DNA of 64,000 nucleotides from Lactuca virosa (Eukaryota; Streptophyta; Magnoliopsida; Asterales; Asteraceae): the NCBI GenBank assembly GCA_928212115.1, contig CAKMRJ010004445.1, positions 79,773,148-79,837,147 of the forward strand. Direction: 5' to 3'. The translations under genes were made by a program, and so were the position numbers. Position 1 is the first letter of the stretch, and each line of letters begins with the position of its first letter. Shown in pieces: positions 22,621-33,648 of this stretch. A model generated the notes under the pieces. The model was not told where the DNA came from. It did no database searches and saw nothing but the letters and a program-made list of their open reading frames with translations.

Positions 22621-22794
22621 AGTACCAAATGAATACACCAGGGTTATATACAATAAAAATCTAACAAACAATGGGATGTGTGACTTCCGCCTCATTTCCT
22701 GTTCCTTGTTTGGTTGTGGGCTTAGGGCAGATTCATACAATCGATTGTTTGTTTGATGTGGATTCTATATAACTTGTATCCATTTAGCATTCAT
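22621..22794 (+). repeat. Long hairpin repeat, copy 10 (V 3' LTR)
   Basis: Counterpart of copy 4, with the exact apical motif and more mismatches in the outer right arm. Confidence 0.65.
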
Positions 22795-23211
22795 AGAAAG
22801 GATTGTAGAGTCATTTTTACTTATCTTTCATCCTACCAGAAGATATAGCATCTTCTGCAGGAACAGGCAAACTTTTCTAAAAAGAACTTACAACTTACTT
22901 TACATGACTAAAATACTTATGAACTCACCAGCTTAAATGTTGATCTACTCTTTCAAAATAACTTGTATTCTCAGGAAACTAGTAGACATGTACGCGCACT
23001 GGGATTCAGAAGATGAAGTGTAGTAGCTTCATGTCTAGTTTTGTTATTTACTTTTGGATTCAATCTTTTGTGAGTCACTACTTTGTAATAACTTTAATAT
23101 TAATACAATGGTTGTTTGTTACTATGATTACTATGATACATGTGTTGTGATACTAAACATGACGTCCTCCACCCCCGAACGTTTCCGCCATTCCGGTTTG
23201 GGGGTGTGGCA

Positions 23212-23607
23212 ATATAACTCGTATACACCAAGTAATCATAGGGAGTAACATCTATGGGTCAGGTCATAGCATACAAATTCTGTATACCACTTGCTAGTAT
23301 AAAAACATACTTTTCAGATAGATCATTAAGTGAAACTAGAAAGTTATCTATAAAAGGTTTGATTTGCATTATTAAACCAGTATAACTTAAACGAGCTTTA
23401 GTGGTTAATTCTATAATACCTTAGTTTATACATCAGGGTTATATATAATTAATATCCGATAGGCAGTTGGATGTGTGCTTTCCACCTTACTTCCTGTTCC
23501 TTGTTTGGTTGTGGGCTTAAGGAAGATTCACACATTTAACTGTCCATTCAAAATTAGATTATATATAACTAGTATAAACTATGTGATTATAGAAGGAACT
23601 ATTGTGT
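23212..23607 (+). mobile_element. Fragment of a V-type LTR
   Basis: The sequence resumes at a mid-LTR point (ATATAACTCGTATACACCAAG, compare 15642) and runs to GAAGGAACTATTGTG, where it breaks off. It contains hairpin copy 11. It is not a whole LTR, so it marks an illegitimate junction between V and X. Confidence 0.75.
23419..23592 (+). repeat. Long hairpin repeat, copy 11 (LTR fragment)
   Basis: Close relative of copies 3 and 9, with the exact apical motif. Confidence 0.7.
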
Positions 23608-23620
23608 GTACACTACTGCA

Positions 23621-24200
23621 GGGGGACGAGAGGAATAGAAACCAAAGGAAAACAAAGGAAAGAAGAAACGAGAGAAGACTCTGACGAGGAGCCGAGGCCT
23701 ACAATACATTCTTCAGACTCTACATCCCGTTGAAACTTCCATGGCCCAACACCTCGATGAGCCATAGATTTAAATAGATGGAGTCTGAGACAAGGTCAAA
23801 CACCCTCCCTGCATTATGGAAAGAGGCTTCTACAACCTCAATAGAGGAGGATCAGTAGACAAGGGCCTCTATGTCATAGTATACCGCATCGCTTACCAGA
23901 GGATACAAACACGAGCACCGGTCAACCGAATCAGGAAGGTTAGTGCTATCACCAAGATCACCACAATTCGCCTTTGTCACCTGGATGGATGACATGACAA
24001 GCCAGGAACCACATCAAGCCCTACAGATAGAAGTGACCACAACTTGAGCCAAGAATCGGAGAGTATCGGGAACGTCAAACAGCGTTGAAGAAAACGCGTG
24101 GTAAAAGCAGTACATCAAATGACAGAAGCCAGGGCAGAGGTTAGGTCAATGCGGATTTTCATGCCTTCATTCTATGGCCCATGAAACATCACCCGCCGCG
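23621..24200 (+). pseudogene. Extra ORF of X, first copy (degraded)
   Basis: It encodes RGFYNLNRGGSVDKGL and NRIRKVSAITKI in one frame, matching YNLNKGGSADR and NRIMEVDA of the U ORF, then EARAEVRSM. Several stops and frame changes interrupt it, and the start is missing. Confidence 0.6.
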
Positions 24201-24509
24201 AGTAGTGTGTACACTACTGACACATCGATACAGACTCAAAACTACTGGCATGCACTTGAACACTACCCCCTCATATACATAAATTCGACCCGTAAAATTT
24301 AGGGATTACACTTTTCAAAGCGGTCGTGCCACTTCCAAAAATTTTCCTTACATTAACGAAATGTAGACCTATTATCAGGTCAAAATTTTTCCCAAACTCT
24401 ATGTACTAGATTATATCAATGAAATTAGCATGCATTTTATTTCATTGGGAATTTAGCAAATATTTCATAACTTGGTATTACAAACTATTTGATTATGGTA
24501 ACTCCAAGA

Positions 24510-24684
24510 ATTCTTAATGTATATCTCAAGGTCAGGTGTAATTAAGAGACAATCGACTTAGAAATGGTGAGTCCGCCTTGGGTCCTGTTCCTTGTTTGGT
24601 TGTGGGCCTAGGGCAGACTCATTAAGTTCGACGGCCTATTGGACCTTAATTATACACGACTAGTATATACCAAGTGATCTTAGG
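24510..24684 (+). repeat. Long hairpin repeat, copy 12 (X first copy, between extra ORF and gag)
   Basis: The apical motif is exact. Arms: GTGAGTCCGCC with GGGCAGACTCAT, CGACTTA with AAGTTCG, TGTAATTAAG with CTTAATTATACA. Confidence 0.8.
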
Positions 24685-24886
24685 AGGGGATCAGGCACGA
24701 AACAAATCACAAGTTACATTTGAGTCACTACCACTAAATTCATTCATATGGGCTTTGTTATGAATTACATGCAAGATACTTTTAAGTTGGAAGCTAATAC
24801 AGAAAAGTCTAGTTCGATAACATCCGACTTGTCACTACTATTACAGATTTACCATCTGCTCGTCTTTACAAACTTATGACAGAGCT

Positions 24887-26095
24887 ATGCCGCCAAAGAA
24901 AAAGTCCAGACCTTCCAGCAGCGCAGCACCACCACCACCTCCGCCACCACCTCCGCAGTTTGATCCCGCAATGTTCCAAGCTGCCGTAACCGCAGCCGTA
25001 GCTGCCGCAATGTCGCAAATTGGTACGAATGGTACCGGTGGTGCTGGATCTGGTGCCACAAACTCTAACCATGGGGACAGTGCGGGGCGTACGAGGGAAT
25101 GTTCCTATAAGGACTTCGTCAATAGCAAACATGATTCTTTTAATGGAAGCAGGGGCGTTATCACTCTGATGCAATGGTTCGAGAAGACGGAATTAGTCTT
25201 TGAGGTCTGTCCATGTCCCGAAGCAAGCAAGGTCAAATTTGCAACTTGCACTTTCTCTGACCGAGCCCTTACTTGGTGGAAAAGCCACGTTAAGTCACTG
25301 ACGCTTACAGTGGCTAACTCGTTAAGCTGGGAAGACTTAAAGACGCTGATGCTGAAAGAGTATTGCCCAAGGGGCGTAGTACAAAAAGTAGAGCAAGAGC
25401 TGTGGGATCTCATGATGACAGGATCTGACCTTGCAACTTACACTGACCGATTCTGTGATCTAGCACTCCTTTGTCCCGCGATCGTCACTCCTGAGGAAAA
25501 GAAGGTGGAATGATACCTCTGGGGATTGTCTCCCCAAATTCAAGACAGCGTGTTGGCCTCAACACCAACTACCTTTGACAGTGCCAATGAGTTGGCACAA
25601 CAACTCATCGACCATAGGGGCAGCCATGGCACTATGACAACCACCCCTGAGCAAGATGGCAAGGGAAGCAATAAGAGGAAGTCTTGGGACAACGAGAGGA
25701 ATCAATCAGCCCAAGACCCCACCAATAAGCAGCAGATCGTCGCTGTTCATGCTGCCACAACCCGTGCCACTCCCACACCCATAAATCGATATGCTAGAAC
25801 CCTTCCGAAATGTAACAAGTGTAGCTTCCATCACACTGGGGCTTGCAGGGAATTGCATTGCATGAATTGCAACAGGAAAGGACATACTACCCGTTTCTGT
25901 AAGGCACCGGTGCGACCCATCAACCAGGTCCCCGGCATTGGAGCAAGCCCAACTTGTTACGAGTGAGGTGAAACAGGACACTTTAAGAGAGACTGTCCAA
26001 GGATAAGGAATGTTGGTAACGATGGAAGGGTACTTATGATAACCACAGGAGAAACTCCCCCGGAACCACCCGTGAATAATGGTACGCGCTCCTAA
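24887..26095 (+). pseudogene. gag: X Gag, first copy (one frame, two in-frame TGA)
   Basis: A frame of 402 codons starting MPPKKKSRP, followed by nine consecutive prolines, QFDPAMFQAAVTAAV, ECSYKDFVNSK, MQWFEKTELVFEVC and ALTWWKSHVKSL. The nucleocapsid end has CNKCSFHHTGACRELHC, a perfect CX2CX4HX4C knuckle (CMNCNRKGHTTRFC) and a third knuckle in which the second cysteine codon is TGA (25964-25966). The other TGA is at 25511. The frame ends in TAA at 26093 just where protease starts in Z. Gag would assemble particles and bind RNA; no polymerase is encoded. Confidence 0.88.
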
Positions 26096-26097
26096 CC

Positions 26098-26896
26098 ACT
26101 TTTGGATAAACTATAATATGCATAATTCATGCTCACTATCACTACCACTATTTGGTGAATTATGTTATGTATAGTTTATGTTCACTACCACTACCACTAT
26201 GATAGGCATAGTCTCGGTCTTTGGTTTTTTTTTATAAGACTACATCCTATCTAGAATTGTTAGCTTTCAGCCATAATTACCAAGTGTATATGTTAGAGTT
26301 ATATAGAATTTAGTCGTGATCGACTTAGAATTGGTGGGTCCGCTTTATTTCCTATTCCTTGTTTGGTTGTGGGCCTAGGGCAGACCCATTACATTCGACG
26401 GTCTATTTAACTTTAATTTTATATAACTTATATACACTTAGAAATTATAGAAGGAAACTAGAGGAAATTCTAGGATGCACTATTTCATAACATAGAAACT
26501 TTCAATTCACTCTTTAAGGAAAATATCGGATTTTTCTGGAACAACTTTATCGCTTTTACAAAGGAGAACAGTTTCGTTTCAAAATAAAACTCTTATGAAC
26601 TCACCAACTTAATTGTTGACTCTTTTTCAAAACTACTTGTATTCTCAGGATTTCAGTGAACAGGTAATGCTCAGCTTTGAGGACAGGGACGCCAAAGCGT
26701 TAAGTTCAAAACATATTTTGTCATCATGATGTAATTGATTTCGAAAACATGTAAATATATACTACGATGTAACTTTTACAATTATATTGATGATGGTTGT
26801 GTTTGCTTTCTTCACTATTATATTCATTGTTATGATACTGCCCAAGAAGTCATCCGCCCCCGAACGTTTCTGCCGTTCTGGTTTGGGGGTGTGACA
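26098..26896 (+). mobile_element. Element X, middle LTR (5' truncated)
   Basis: Matches bases 33290-34090 of the complete X 3' LTR. It contains hairpin copy 13, the CAACTTAATTGTTG hairpin and TTGTATTCTCAG acceptor (26647-26648), and the terminal GGTTTGGGGGTGTGACA. Confidence 0.88.
26272..26453 (+). repeat. Long hairpin repeat, copy 13 (X LTR)
   Basis: The apical motif is exact. Arms: GTGGGTCCGC with GCAGACCCAT, where copy 12 has GTGAGTCCGCC with GGCAGACTCAT. AAGTGTATATG pairs with TATATACACTT. Confidence 0.8.
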
Positions 26897-26899
26897 GAT

Positions 26900-26909
26900 T
26901 GGTATATTG
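26900..26909 (+). other. Primer-binding site of X, partly deleted
   Basis: TGGTAT followed directly by ATTG. Compared with U (TGGTATTAGAGCATTG), six bases are missing from the middle, which should disable priming. Confidence 0.6.
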
Positions 26910-27133
26910 TTTATAGTGAACTAAGTATATCGAACCATATAAGATATACAAACTATAAATACAATGGGACAAAAACACTCTGACCAGGAGTTATATTTTT
27001 ATATAACAAGTATTTGCTAAAAGTATTCACACATGCACACACACTAGGGTCAGTATCGTGGTAGAACAGAACAAAAGTGGTGATTGTTGAATGGCACAAG
27101 TAGGCTTGGGGATGTATAGTCAGGTTTGGGAAT

Positions 27134-27156
27134 GACATAGCCTGATCAACTATGTC
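27134..27156 (+). other. Palindromic-loop stem-loop of X (candidate dimerisation signal)
   Basis: Perfect 7-bp stem GACATAG/CTATGTC around the 9-nt loop CCTGATCAA with TGATCA at loop positions 3-8. Relative to Z (AATATAG/CTATATT), both strands of the stem have changed and pairing is kept. Confidence 0.6.
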
Positions 27157-27253
27157 TATCCCAAAAGTTATTAGCATATGCCCAAGAATGATTGTGGTGT
27201 TGCAACAAGTCTAAAAACTTACCAAGAAACATTGAGAACCTAAGACAAGAATT

Positions 27254-27274
27254 AAAATACTATAGGAGTATTTT
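27254..27274 (+). other. Short leader hairpin AAAATACT/AGTATTTT (X)
   Basis: Perfect 8-bp arms around ATAGG, about 100 nt after the palindromic-loop structure, as in U, V and Z. Confidence 0.5.
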
Positions 27275-27322
27275 GTGGTGCTATAACCAACTTATGTGAA
27301 AACTAAAGACCCCTATTAGTAG

Positions 27323-27508
27323 GCCTGTAATGACTGAGTGCATACGCTAAGGTTATATATAATTGAAGATATTATAGACTCAGAATTTATGACTATTGCC
27401 CTACTTCCTGTTCCTTGTTTGGTTGTGGACTTAGAGCAGAGTCATTTATTCGAAGGTCTATTCTATCTCAGATTATGTATAACTGGTATGCACTATGTGA
27501 TTATGGAA
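27323..27508 (+). repeat. Long hairpin repeat, copy 14 (X leader)
   Basis: The apical motif is exact. TGCATAC pairs with GTATGCA (TGTATAC with GTATACA in copy 5), ATGACT with AGTCAT, TATAGACTC with the GGTCTATTC region. Confidence 0.82.
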
Positions 27509-27595
27509 GTGACTAATAAGGATCACCCCTATAAGTAATTATAGGGTTAGACGTCTATTAATTATCTCTTCTACCCCCATTCTCGCACGAACAAC

Positions 27596-28306
27596 ATGGC
27601 AAGAGCTCAACTACATGGCGAGAGCTCAACTACCAGGAGACCCCTATTCGCCCAACCAGGAAAATGGTGGTTAGAACGAAGAAACTCCCGAAGAGGATCC
27701 TGAAGAAATAATGGAGGAAGACCCCGGAGACAATTAGAAGGGGAACGAGAGGAAGAGAAACCAAAGGAAAACAAAGGAAAGAAGAAATGAGAGAAGACCC
27801 TGACGAGGAGTCGAGGCCTACAATACATCCTTCAGACTCTACATCCCGTTGAGACTTCCATGGCCCAACACCTCGATGAGCCGTAGATTTAAATAGATGG
27901 AGTCTGAGACAAGGTCAAACACCATCCCTGCAGTATGGAAAGAGGCTTCTACAACCTCAATAGAGGAGGATCAGTAGACAAGGCCCTCTTTGTCATAGTA
28001 TACCGCATCGCTTACCAGAGGATACAAACACGAGCACCGGTCAACCGAATCAGGAAGGTTAGTGCTATCACCAAGATCACCGCAATTCACCTTTGTCACC
28101 TGGATGGATGACATGACAGGCCAGGAACCACATCAAGCCCTACAGATAGAAGTGACCACAACTTGAGCCAAGAATCGGAGAGTATCGGGAACATCAAACA
28201 GCATTGAAGAAAACGCGTGGTAAAAGCAGCACATCAAATGACAGAAGCCAGGGTAGAGGTTAGGTCAATGCGGACTTTAATGCCTTCATTCTGTGGCCCA
28301 TGAAAC
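27596..28306 (+). pseudogene. Extra ORF of X, second copy (degraded)
   Basis: The start is duplicated: ATGGC(A/G)AGAGCTCAACTA at 27596 and 27615. Reading from 27615 gives MARAQLPGDPYSPNQE (LPGDPYFPDQE in U), then a stop, an acidic and basic stretch, and in another frame RGFYNLNRGGSVDKALF, NRIRKVSAITKI and EARVEVRSMRTLMPSF. Same order and place as in U, so one ancestral gene of about 190-230 codons is implied. Confidence 0.65.
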
Positions 28307-28625
28307 ATCACCCGCCGCGAGTAGTGTGTACAGTACTGACATATCGATACAGACTCAAAACTACTGGCGTGCGCTTGAACACTACCCCGTCATATACATA
28401 AATTCGACCCGTAAAATTTAGGGATTACATTTTTCAAAGGGGTCGTGCCACTTCCAAAAATTTTCCTTACATTAACGAAATGTAGACCTATTATCAGGTC
28501 AAAATTTTTCCCAAACTCTATGTACTAGATTATATCAATGAAATTAGCATGCATTTTATTTCATTGGGAATTTAGCAAATATTTCATAACTTGGTATTAC
28601 AAACTATTTGATTATGGTAACTCCA

Positions 28626-28803
28626 AGAATTCTTAATGTATACCTCAAGGTCAGGTGTAATTAAGAGACAATCGACTTAGAAATTGTGAGTCCGCCTTGG
28701 GTCCTGTTCCTTGTTTGGTTGTGGGCCTAGGGCAGACTCATTAAGTTCGACGGCCTATTGGACCTTAATTATACACGACTAGTATATACCAAGTGATCTT
28801 AGG
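28626..28803 (+). repeat. Long hairpin repeat, copy 15 (X second copy)
   Basis: Near-identical duplicate of copy 12, in the same place between the extra ORF and gag. Confidence 0.8.
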
Positions 28804-29005
28804 AGGGGATCAGGCACGAAACAAATCACAAGTTACATTTGAGTCACTACCACTAAATTCATTCATATGGGCTTTGTTATGAATTACATGCAAGATACTT
28901 TTAAGTTGGAACCTAATACAGAAAAGTCTAGTTCGATAACATCCGACTTGTCACTACTATTAGAGAGTTACCATCTGTTCGTCTTTACAAACTTATGACA
29001 GAACT

Positions 29006-30212
29006 ATGCCGCCAAAGAAAAAGTCCAGACCTTCCAGAAGCGCAGCACCACCACCACCTCCGCCACCACCTCCGCAGTTTGATCCCGCAATGTTCCAAGA
29101 TGCCGTAACCGCAGCCGTAGCTGCCGCAATGTCGCAAATTGGTACGAATGGTACCGGTGGTGCTGGATCTGGTGCCACAAACTCTAACCATGGGGACAGT
29201 GCGGGGCGTACGAGGGAATGTTCCTATAAGGACTTCGTCAATAGCAAACCTGATTCTTTTAATGGAAGCTGGGGCGTTATCACTCTGATGTAATGGTTCA
29301 AGAAGACGGAATTAGTCTTCGAGTTCTGTCCATGTCCCGAAGCAAGCAAGGTCAAATTTGCAACTTGCACTTTCTCTGACCGAGCCCTTACTTGGTGGAA
29401 AAGCCACGTTAAGTCACTGACGCTTACAGTGGCTAACTCGCTAAGCTGGGAAGACTTAAAGACGCTGATGCTGAAAGAGTATTGCCCAAGGGGCGTAGTA
29501 CAAAAAGTAGAGCAAGAGCTGTGGGATCTCATGATGACAGGATCTGACCTTGCAACTTACACTAACCGATTCTATGATCTAGCACTCCTTTGTCCTGCGA
29601 TCGTCACTCCTGAGGAAAAGAAGGTGGAATGATACCTCTGGGGATTGTCTTCCCAAATTCAAGACAGCGTGTTGGCCTCAACACCAACTACCTTTGACAG
29701 TGCCAAGGAGTTGGCACAACAACTCATCGACCATAGGGGCAGCCATGGCACTATGACAACCACCCCTGAGCAAGATGGCAAGGGAAGCAATAAGAGGAAG
29801 TCTTGGGACAACGAGAGGAATCAATCAGCCCAAGACCCCACCAATAAGCAGCAGATCGTCGCTGTTCATGCTGCCACAACCCGTGCCACTCCCACACCCA
29901 TAAATCGATATGCTAGAACCCTTCCGAAATGTAACAAGTGTAGCTTCCATCACACTGGGGCTTGCAGGGAATTGCATTGCATGAATTGCAACAGGAAGGG
30001 ACATACTACCCGTTTCTGTAAGGCACCGGTGCGACCCATCAACCAGGACCCGGCATTGGAGCAAGCCCAACTTGTTACGAGTGAGGTGAAACAGGACACT
30101 TTAAGAGAGACTGTCCAAGGATAAGGAATGTTGGTAACGATGGAAGGGTACTTATGATAACCACAGGAGAAACTCCCCCGGAACCACCCGAGAATAATGG
30201 TACGCGCTCCTA
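29006..30212 (+). pseudogene. gag: X Gag, second copy (three breaks)
   Basis: Same protein as the first copy, with CSYKDF and zinc knuckles kept. It shares the TGA at 29630-29632 and adds a TAA at 29291 (CAA codon in the first copy). A one-base loss near 30048 (AGGACCCGG against AGGTCCCCGG) shifts the last knuckle out of frame. Confidence 0.88.
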
Positions 30213-30347
30213 ACCATCACATGTAGGATTTGAATTTTACTAAAAATAGTGTCAATTTAGGGCTTATCAACCATAAACCTCACGAACATGACGAACCCAA
30301 ATAAGTCTTATCACACACATAAAAACACAGGGTTTTTACTAGTGAAT

Positions 30348-30526
30348 CTATGATGGCTAGTGTAAACATTATGGTCATATATCATTAAGATTCTATGGAC
30401 TTAGAATGTATAATTCCGCCTTACCTCCTGTTCCTTGTTTGGTTGTGGACTTAAGGCGGAGTCACTCATTCGACTGCCCTTACAATCTTAGTGATATACG
30501 ACTAGTTTACACCAAGCGATTATAAA
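30348..30526 (+). repeat. Long hairpin repeat, copy 16 (X, after gag)
   Basis: The apical motif is exact. ATTCCGCCTTA pairs with TAAGGCGGAGT, TGTAAAC with GTTTACA, CATATATCATTAAGAT with ATCTTAGTGATATACG. Confidence 0.82.
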
Positions 30527-30885
30527 AGAACTGGTAGGACTTACGCCACAAATTTCGTCATAACATTTGATCAAAGCACTCGTACTGCTAGTACTCATTA
30601 ACTCAAACGTGAATCATTCGTAGTAGTAATAACCATAGTAAAACGGAGAGCTTAAAGACATACCTAGAATAAACTATCATTCCAAGACAATCACTCCTTT
30701 TAAATCGACTTAACTCTAGTTACAATAAGAAATTCCAAGGTCGTCATTTAACATAAGGAGGATTGGTCCTCGCCATATCAATTTCTTGTACCCCGAAAAG
30801 TACCCACACCTTTTTTTCCCCAAATTCTTGAAGTGCCAGTCAAAATGCAAATTTCGGGACGAAATTCCTTCTAACGGGGGGATGA
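30527..30885 (+). other. X 3' interior with polypurine tract
   Basis: Non-coding. It ends TTTCGGGACGAAATTCC and a tract AACGGGGGGATGA immediately before the 3' LTR. Confidence 0.7.
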
Positions 30886-31349
30886 TGTGACAACCGTCAA
30901 ATTCTAGTCAAGTCAAAGTCAAACAAAGTCAACAAGTCAAACCGGTCAACTCAACTAACCCTTGTATACTAGGGTTTACGTTATGAAATTTCTGAACAAC
31001 TCGCTATTCCAATGAGAAATCATCAATTGAAAAGTTCGTATATCTAGATTTCTTTAACCTAAAACTGGGGTAAGTAATGAACCAAAGCGATAAAACACTA
31101 TTGCATTCTCATCGGGAGTGTGTAAGATCCTTAAACATGGCTTAACGGGGTTTACGGACCTTACGTTGCGAAGCCGGACACTCAAAGAGGTCACAAAAGA
31201 AGTCTCTCCCAATCTCTTTCACTCTATCTCTCTCTATTAAAAATCTCTCTCAAAAGTTCCTTTAACTTTTCGTAATCATTCGGGTCATCCCGACCCTTAA
31301 CCGGGTCAAAAACCACTTAAAACGGGGTAAAAATGGGTAAAATAGCCTT

Positions 31350-31645
31350 AAGGAACCGAAACCCTCTCTTAAGGGGCGAACCCTCTTAAGAACCGAAGTC
31401 CCCTATAGGGACCGAACCTACTAAGGACCGAGACCTAAGGGACCGAACTGCTCAGAACCGAAACTAGCTTCTTAGAACCGAACCCGAAGCTGCTGAACCG
31501 AAACCACGAGGACCGAACCCGAAGGTCCCTTCGAACCTCCACTCGGTCTATTTCGCTCCTCGCCCAGGTTCGCTTCTGACACTTTGCCTTCGCTCCTAGC
31601 CTCAGAAGCCACTTCGGTCCCCACCTCCTTAGGACCGAAACTTTC
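31350..31645 (+). repeat. GGACCGAA motif array in the X LTR
   Basis: At least ten copies of ACCGAA(C/A) with variable spacing (GGGACCGAACC, AGAACCGAAAC, GAGGACCGAACC). The position matches the GGCCGTGAAC array of V. Confidence 0.7.
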
Positions 31646-33164
31646 CACCTTCGGTTCCCCAATGCGAGAAGCCTCGCAGAAAGGCCATTTCTTCCCGGTT
31701 TTCGACTACGACTTCGTTTTAGGCCCGTTTTTCATCATTTTAACGTGGGATTTTCACCCAAAACTTTATTTTAACAATTAAAGCCTCAAATTTCATTAAT
31801 CCCCACGTTTTTAGTGCCAATCATATCCAATATTTAGTGGTTGAAGTACAAGGGGGTGGAGTGTTGACTTTTCTTTGATTTATGAGACAAGCAACCACCC
31901 ATACCCACTCTATGACCAACCCACACCCCTCCCCACCATACCTAGTCACTTCCTTGTACTTTTCCATCAATCTCCATCCATTCCCACGTCCTAAGAGCTG
32001 GAAAACTCACCCTCTCTCCTCATTCTCACTCATTTCTCTCATTTCCACCCAAAGAGCAAACACTTTTCTCTCAACTTCTCTCTTTCAATTCCAAGATTTC
32101 CAAGGCTTTTTCCAAGACTTTTCTTCCACCTTTGGTAAGTATTAACATCCTCCATATGATTATTTCACTCCTTTCTACTCAAATCATAGATATCTTACAC
32201 AAACATCATCATCTTCATGTTAGATCTTCGAATCTTCAAGGCATCTTATAAGTGTTCTTGCGTTGAACACTCCTTTTCTTCAACATCCACCCACTAAGAA
32301 CACACAAGGTGAGTTCATACCCCTATCTTTTCACGATTTTCTTAAGTTTTAAGGGGGGGAATACAAGTTAAAACACCAAGAACACAACTAAACTCATCCA
32401 ACGGACTGTTTTTGTCAACTTAAGCATTTTAGTTTTCAAAACTGTATTAGGTGCAAATAGTTCAGGTTTATACCTTTAAAATGACTACTTGCACATCTCC
32501 ACACCATTTTTTTTACAATTTATGGTGATTTTTACAAAACTGACTATCATTTCAAGAACAAATCCGGACCAGTCTGTGATTATGGACTTTTTCACTCAAG
32601 TTGGAGGTCACTAAAAGTCATAATAAAAATTATGAATAAACTAGACACATGTTTAAAACTCTCAGAATTTACGAATTCTGATTTGGACCTTTGATGAATT
32701 TTCTATAAATTTTCTAAGAACAGGAATAGAAATGTTATCACTAGAAAAATGCCATCAATTTCATTCACACCTTGTAACTTGTTGAGCAAGGTGTGTATCA
32801 TTATGTGATTATATATTATTACATTATATGTCATTTGGTCTTGGTATGTAGACATACATCAGAAAACAAATGCGTTTTTACTATATTAAGTATGGTGAAA
32901 TAGTAAATTGTCATAAACAAAGTTTACATCCGTTACATACAAACATTCGGTAAGCCATGACAAGGATAGTACTAATTGAATACATGTGAATGATAATACA
33001 TACTATTTACCTTATCTGGAAGGTATGAATCATATACCAAGGTTTGCCACTACTACAAGTAATTACAATAAACTATAATAAGTATACACTACCAACCAAT
33101 ACGCTAACCATAATAGGTATAGTTAGGTTGCATTACATTACAAACAATATGATAAGCTATAATA

Positions 33165-33395
33165 GGTATAGTTTATGTTCACTACCACCACCACTTTTGG
33201 ATAAACTATAATATGCATAATTCAGGTTCACAATCACTACCACTATTTGGTGAATTATGATATGTATAGTTTATGTTCACTACCACCACCACTTTTGGAT
33301 AAACTATAATATGCATAATTCATGTTCACTATCACTACCACTATTTGGTGAATTATGTTATGTATAGTTTATGTTCACTACCACTACCACTATGA
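33165..33395 (+). repeat. 98-bp tandem repeat in the X LTR
   Basis: ACTTTTGGATAAACTATAAT recurs at 33193 and 33291. Each unit is itself a fold-back: ATAAACTATAATATGCATAATTCA-like left arm against TGAATTATGATATGTATAG-like right arm. Confidence 0.7.
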
Positions 33396-33463
33396 TAGGC
33401 ATAGTCTCGGTCTTTGGTTTTTTTTTTATAAGACTACATCCTATCTAGAATTGTTAGCTTTCA

Positions 33464-33648
33464 GCCATAATTACCAAGTGTATATGTTAGAGTTATATAG
33501 AATTTAGTCGTGATCGACTTAGAATTGGTGGGTCCGCTTTATTTCCTGTTCCTTGTTTGGTTGTGGGCCTAGGGCAGACCCATTACATTCGACGGTCTAT
33601 TTAACTTTAATTTTATATAACTTATATACACTTAGAAATTATAGAAGG
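33464..33648 (+). repeat. Long hairpin repeat, copy 17 (X 3' LTR)
   Basis: Counterpart of copy 13, with the exact apical motif and the same paired arms. Confidence 0.8.

Larger units (their letters stand above)
21177..22974 (+). other. Candidate intron inside the V 3' LTR
   Basis: Donor ATAAG/GTGAGT and acceptor TTGTATTCTCAG, both identical to those of the 5' LTR. Confidence 0.5.
20297..23211 (+). mobile_element. Element V, 3' LTR
   Basis: It starts TGTCACAACCCG and ends GGTTTGGGGGTGTGGCA. Same order of landmarks as the 5' LTR: TATA at 20618, donor at 21177, acceptor at 22974. It differs from the 5' LTR by scattered substitutions and by a TATATC-rich insertion in hairpin copy 8. The 5 bp after it (ATATA) do not match the 5 bp before the 5' LTR (AAATG), so one flank has been rearranged. 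Confidence 0.92.
23621..26097 (+). mobile_element. Element X, first internal copy (truncated both sides)
   Basis: Nearly identical to 27739-30217 (scattered single-base differences). It runs from the middle of the extra ORF to the gag stop. On the left it joins a V-type LTR fragment through a short filler. On the right, at 26097, it joins the middle of the X LTR through the shared bases ACCA. The full element order suggests about 3 kb was deleted here. Confidence 0.85.

Noticed and set aside
24874..25059. Minus-strand ORFs with glycine-rich or tryptophan-rich runs opposite the X gag start (also at 28985-29191).
   Set aside because: They are the complement of the polyproline codons of Gag; composition explains them fully.
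26098..26896. The truncated X LTR as an independent solo LTR.
   Set aside because: It lacks the LTR 5' half and runs directly into a primer site and leader, so it is the 5' LTR of the second X unit.
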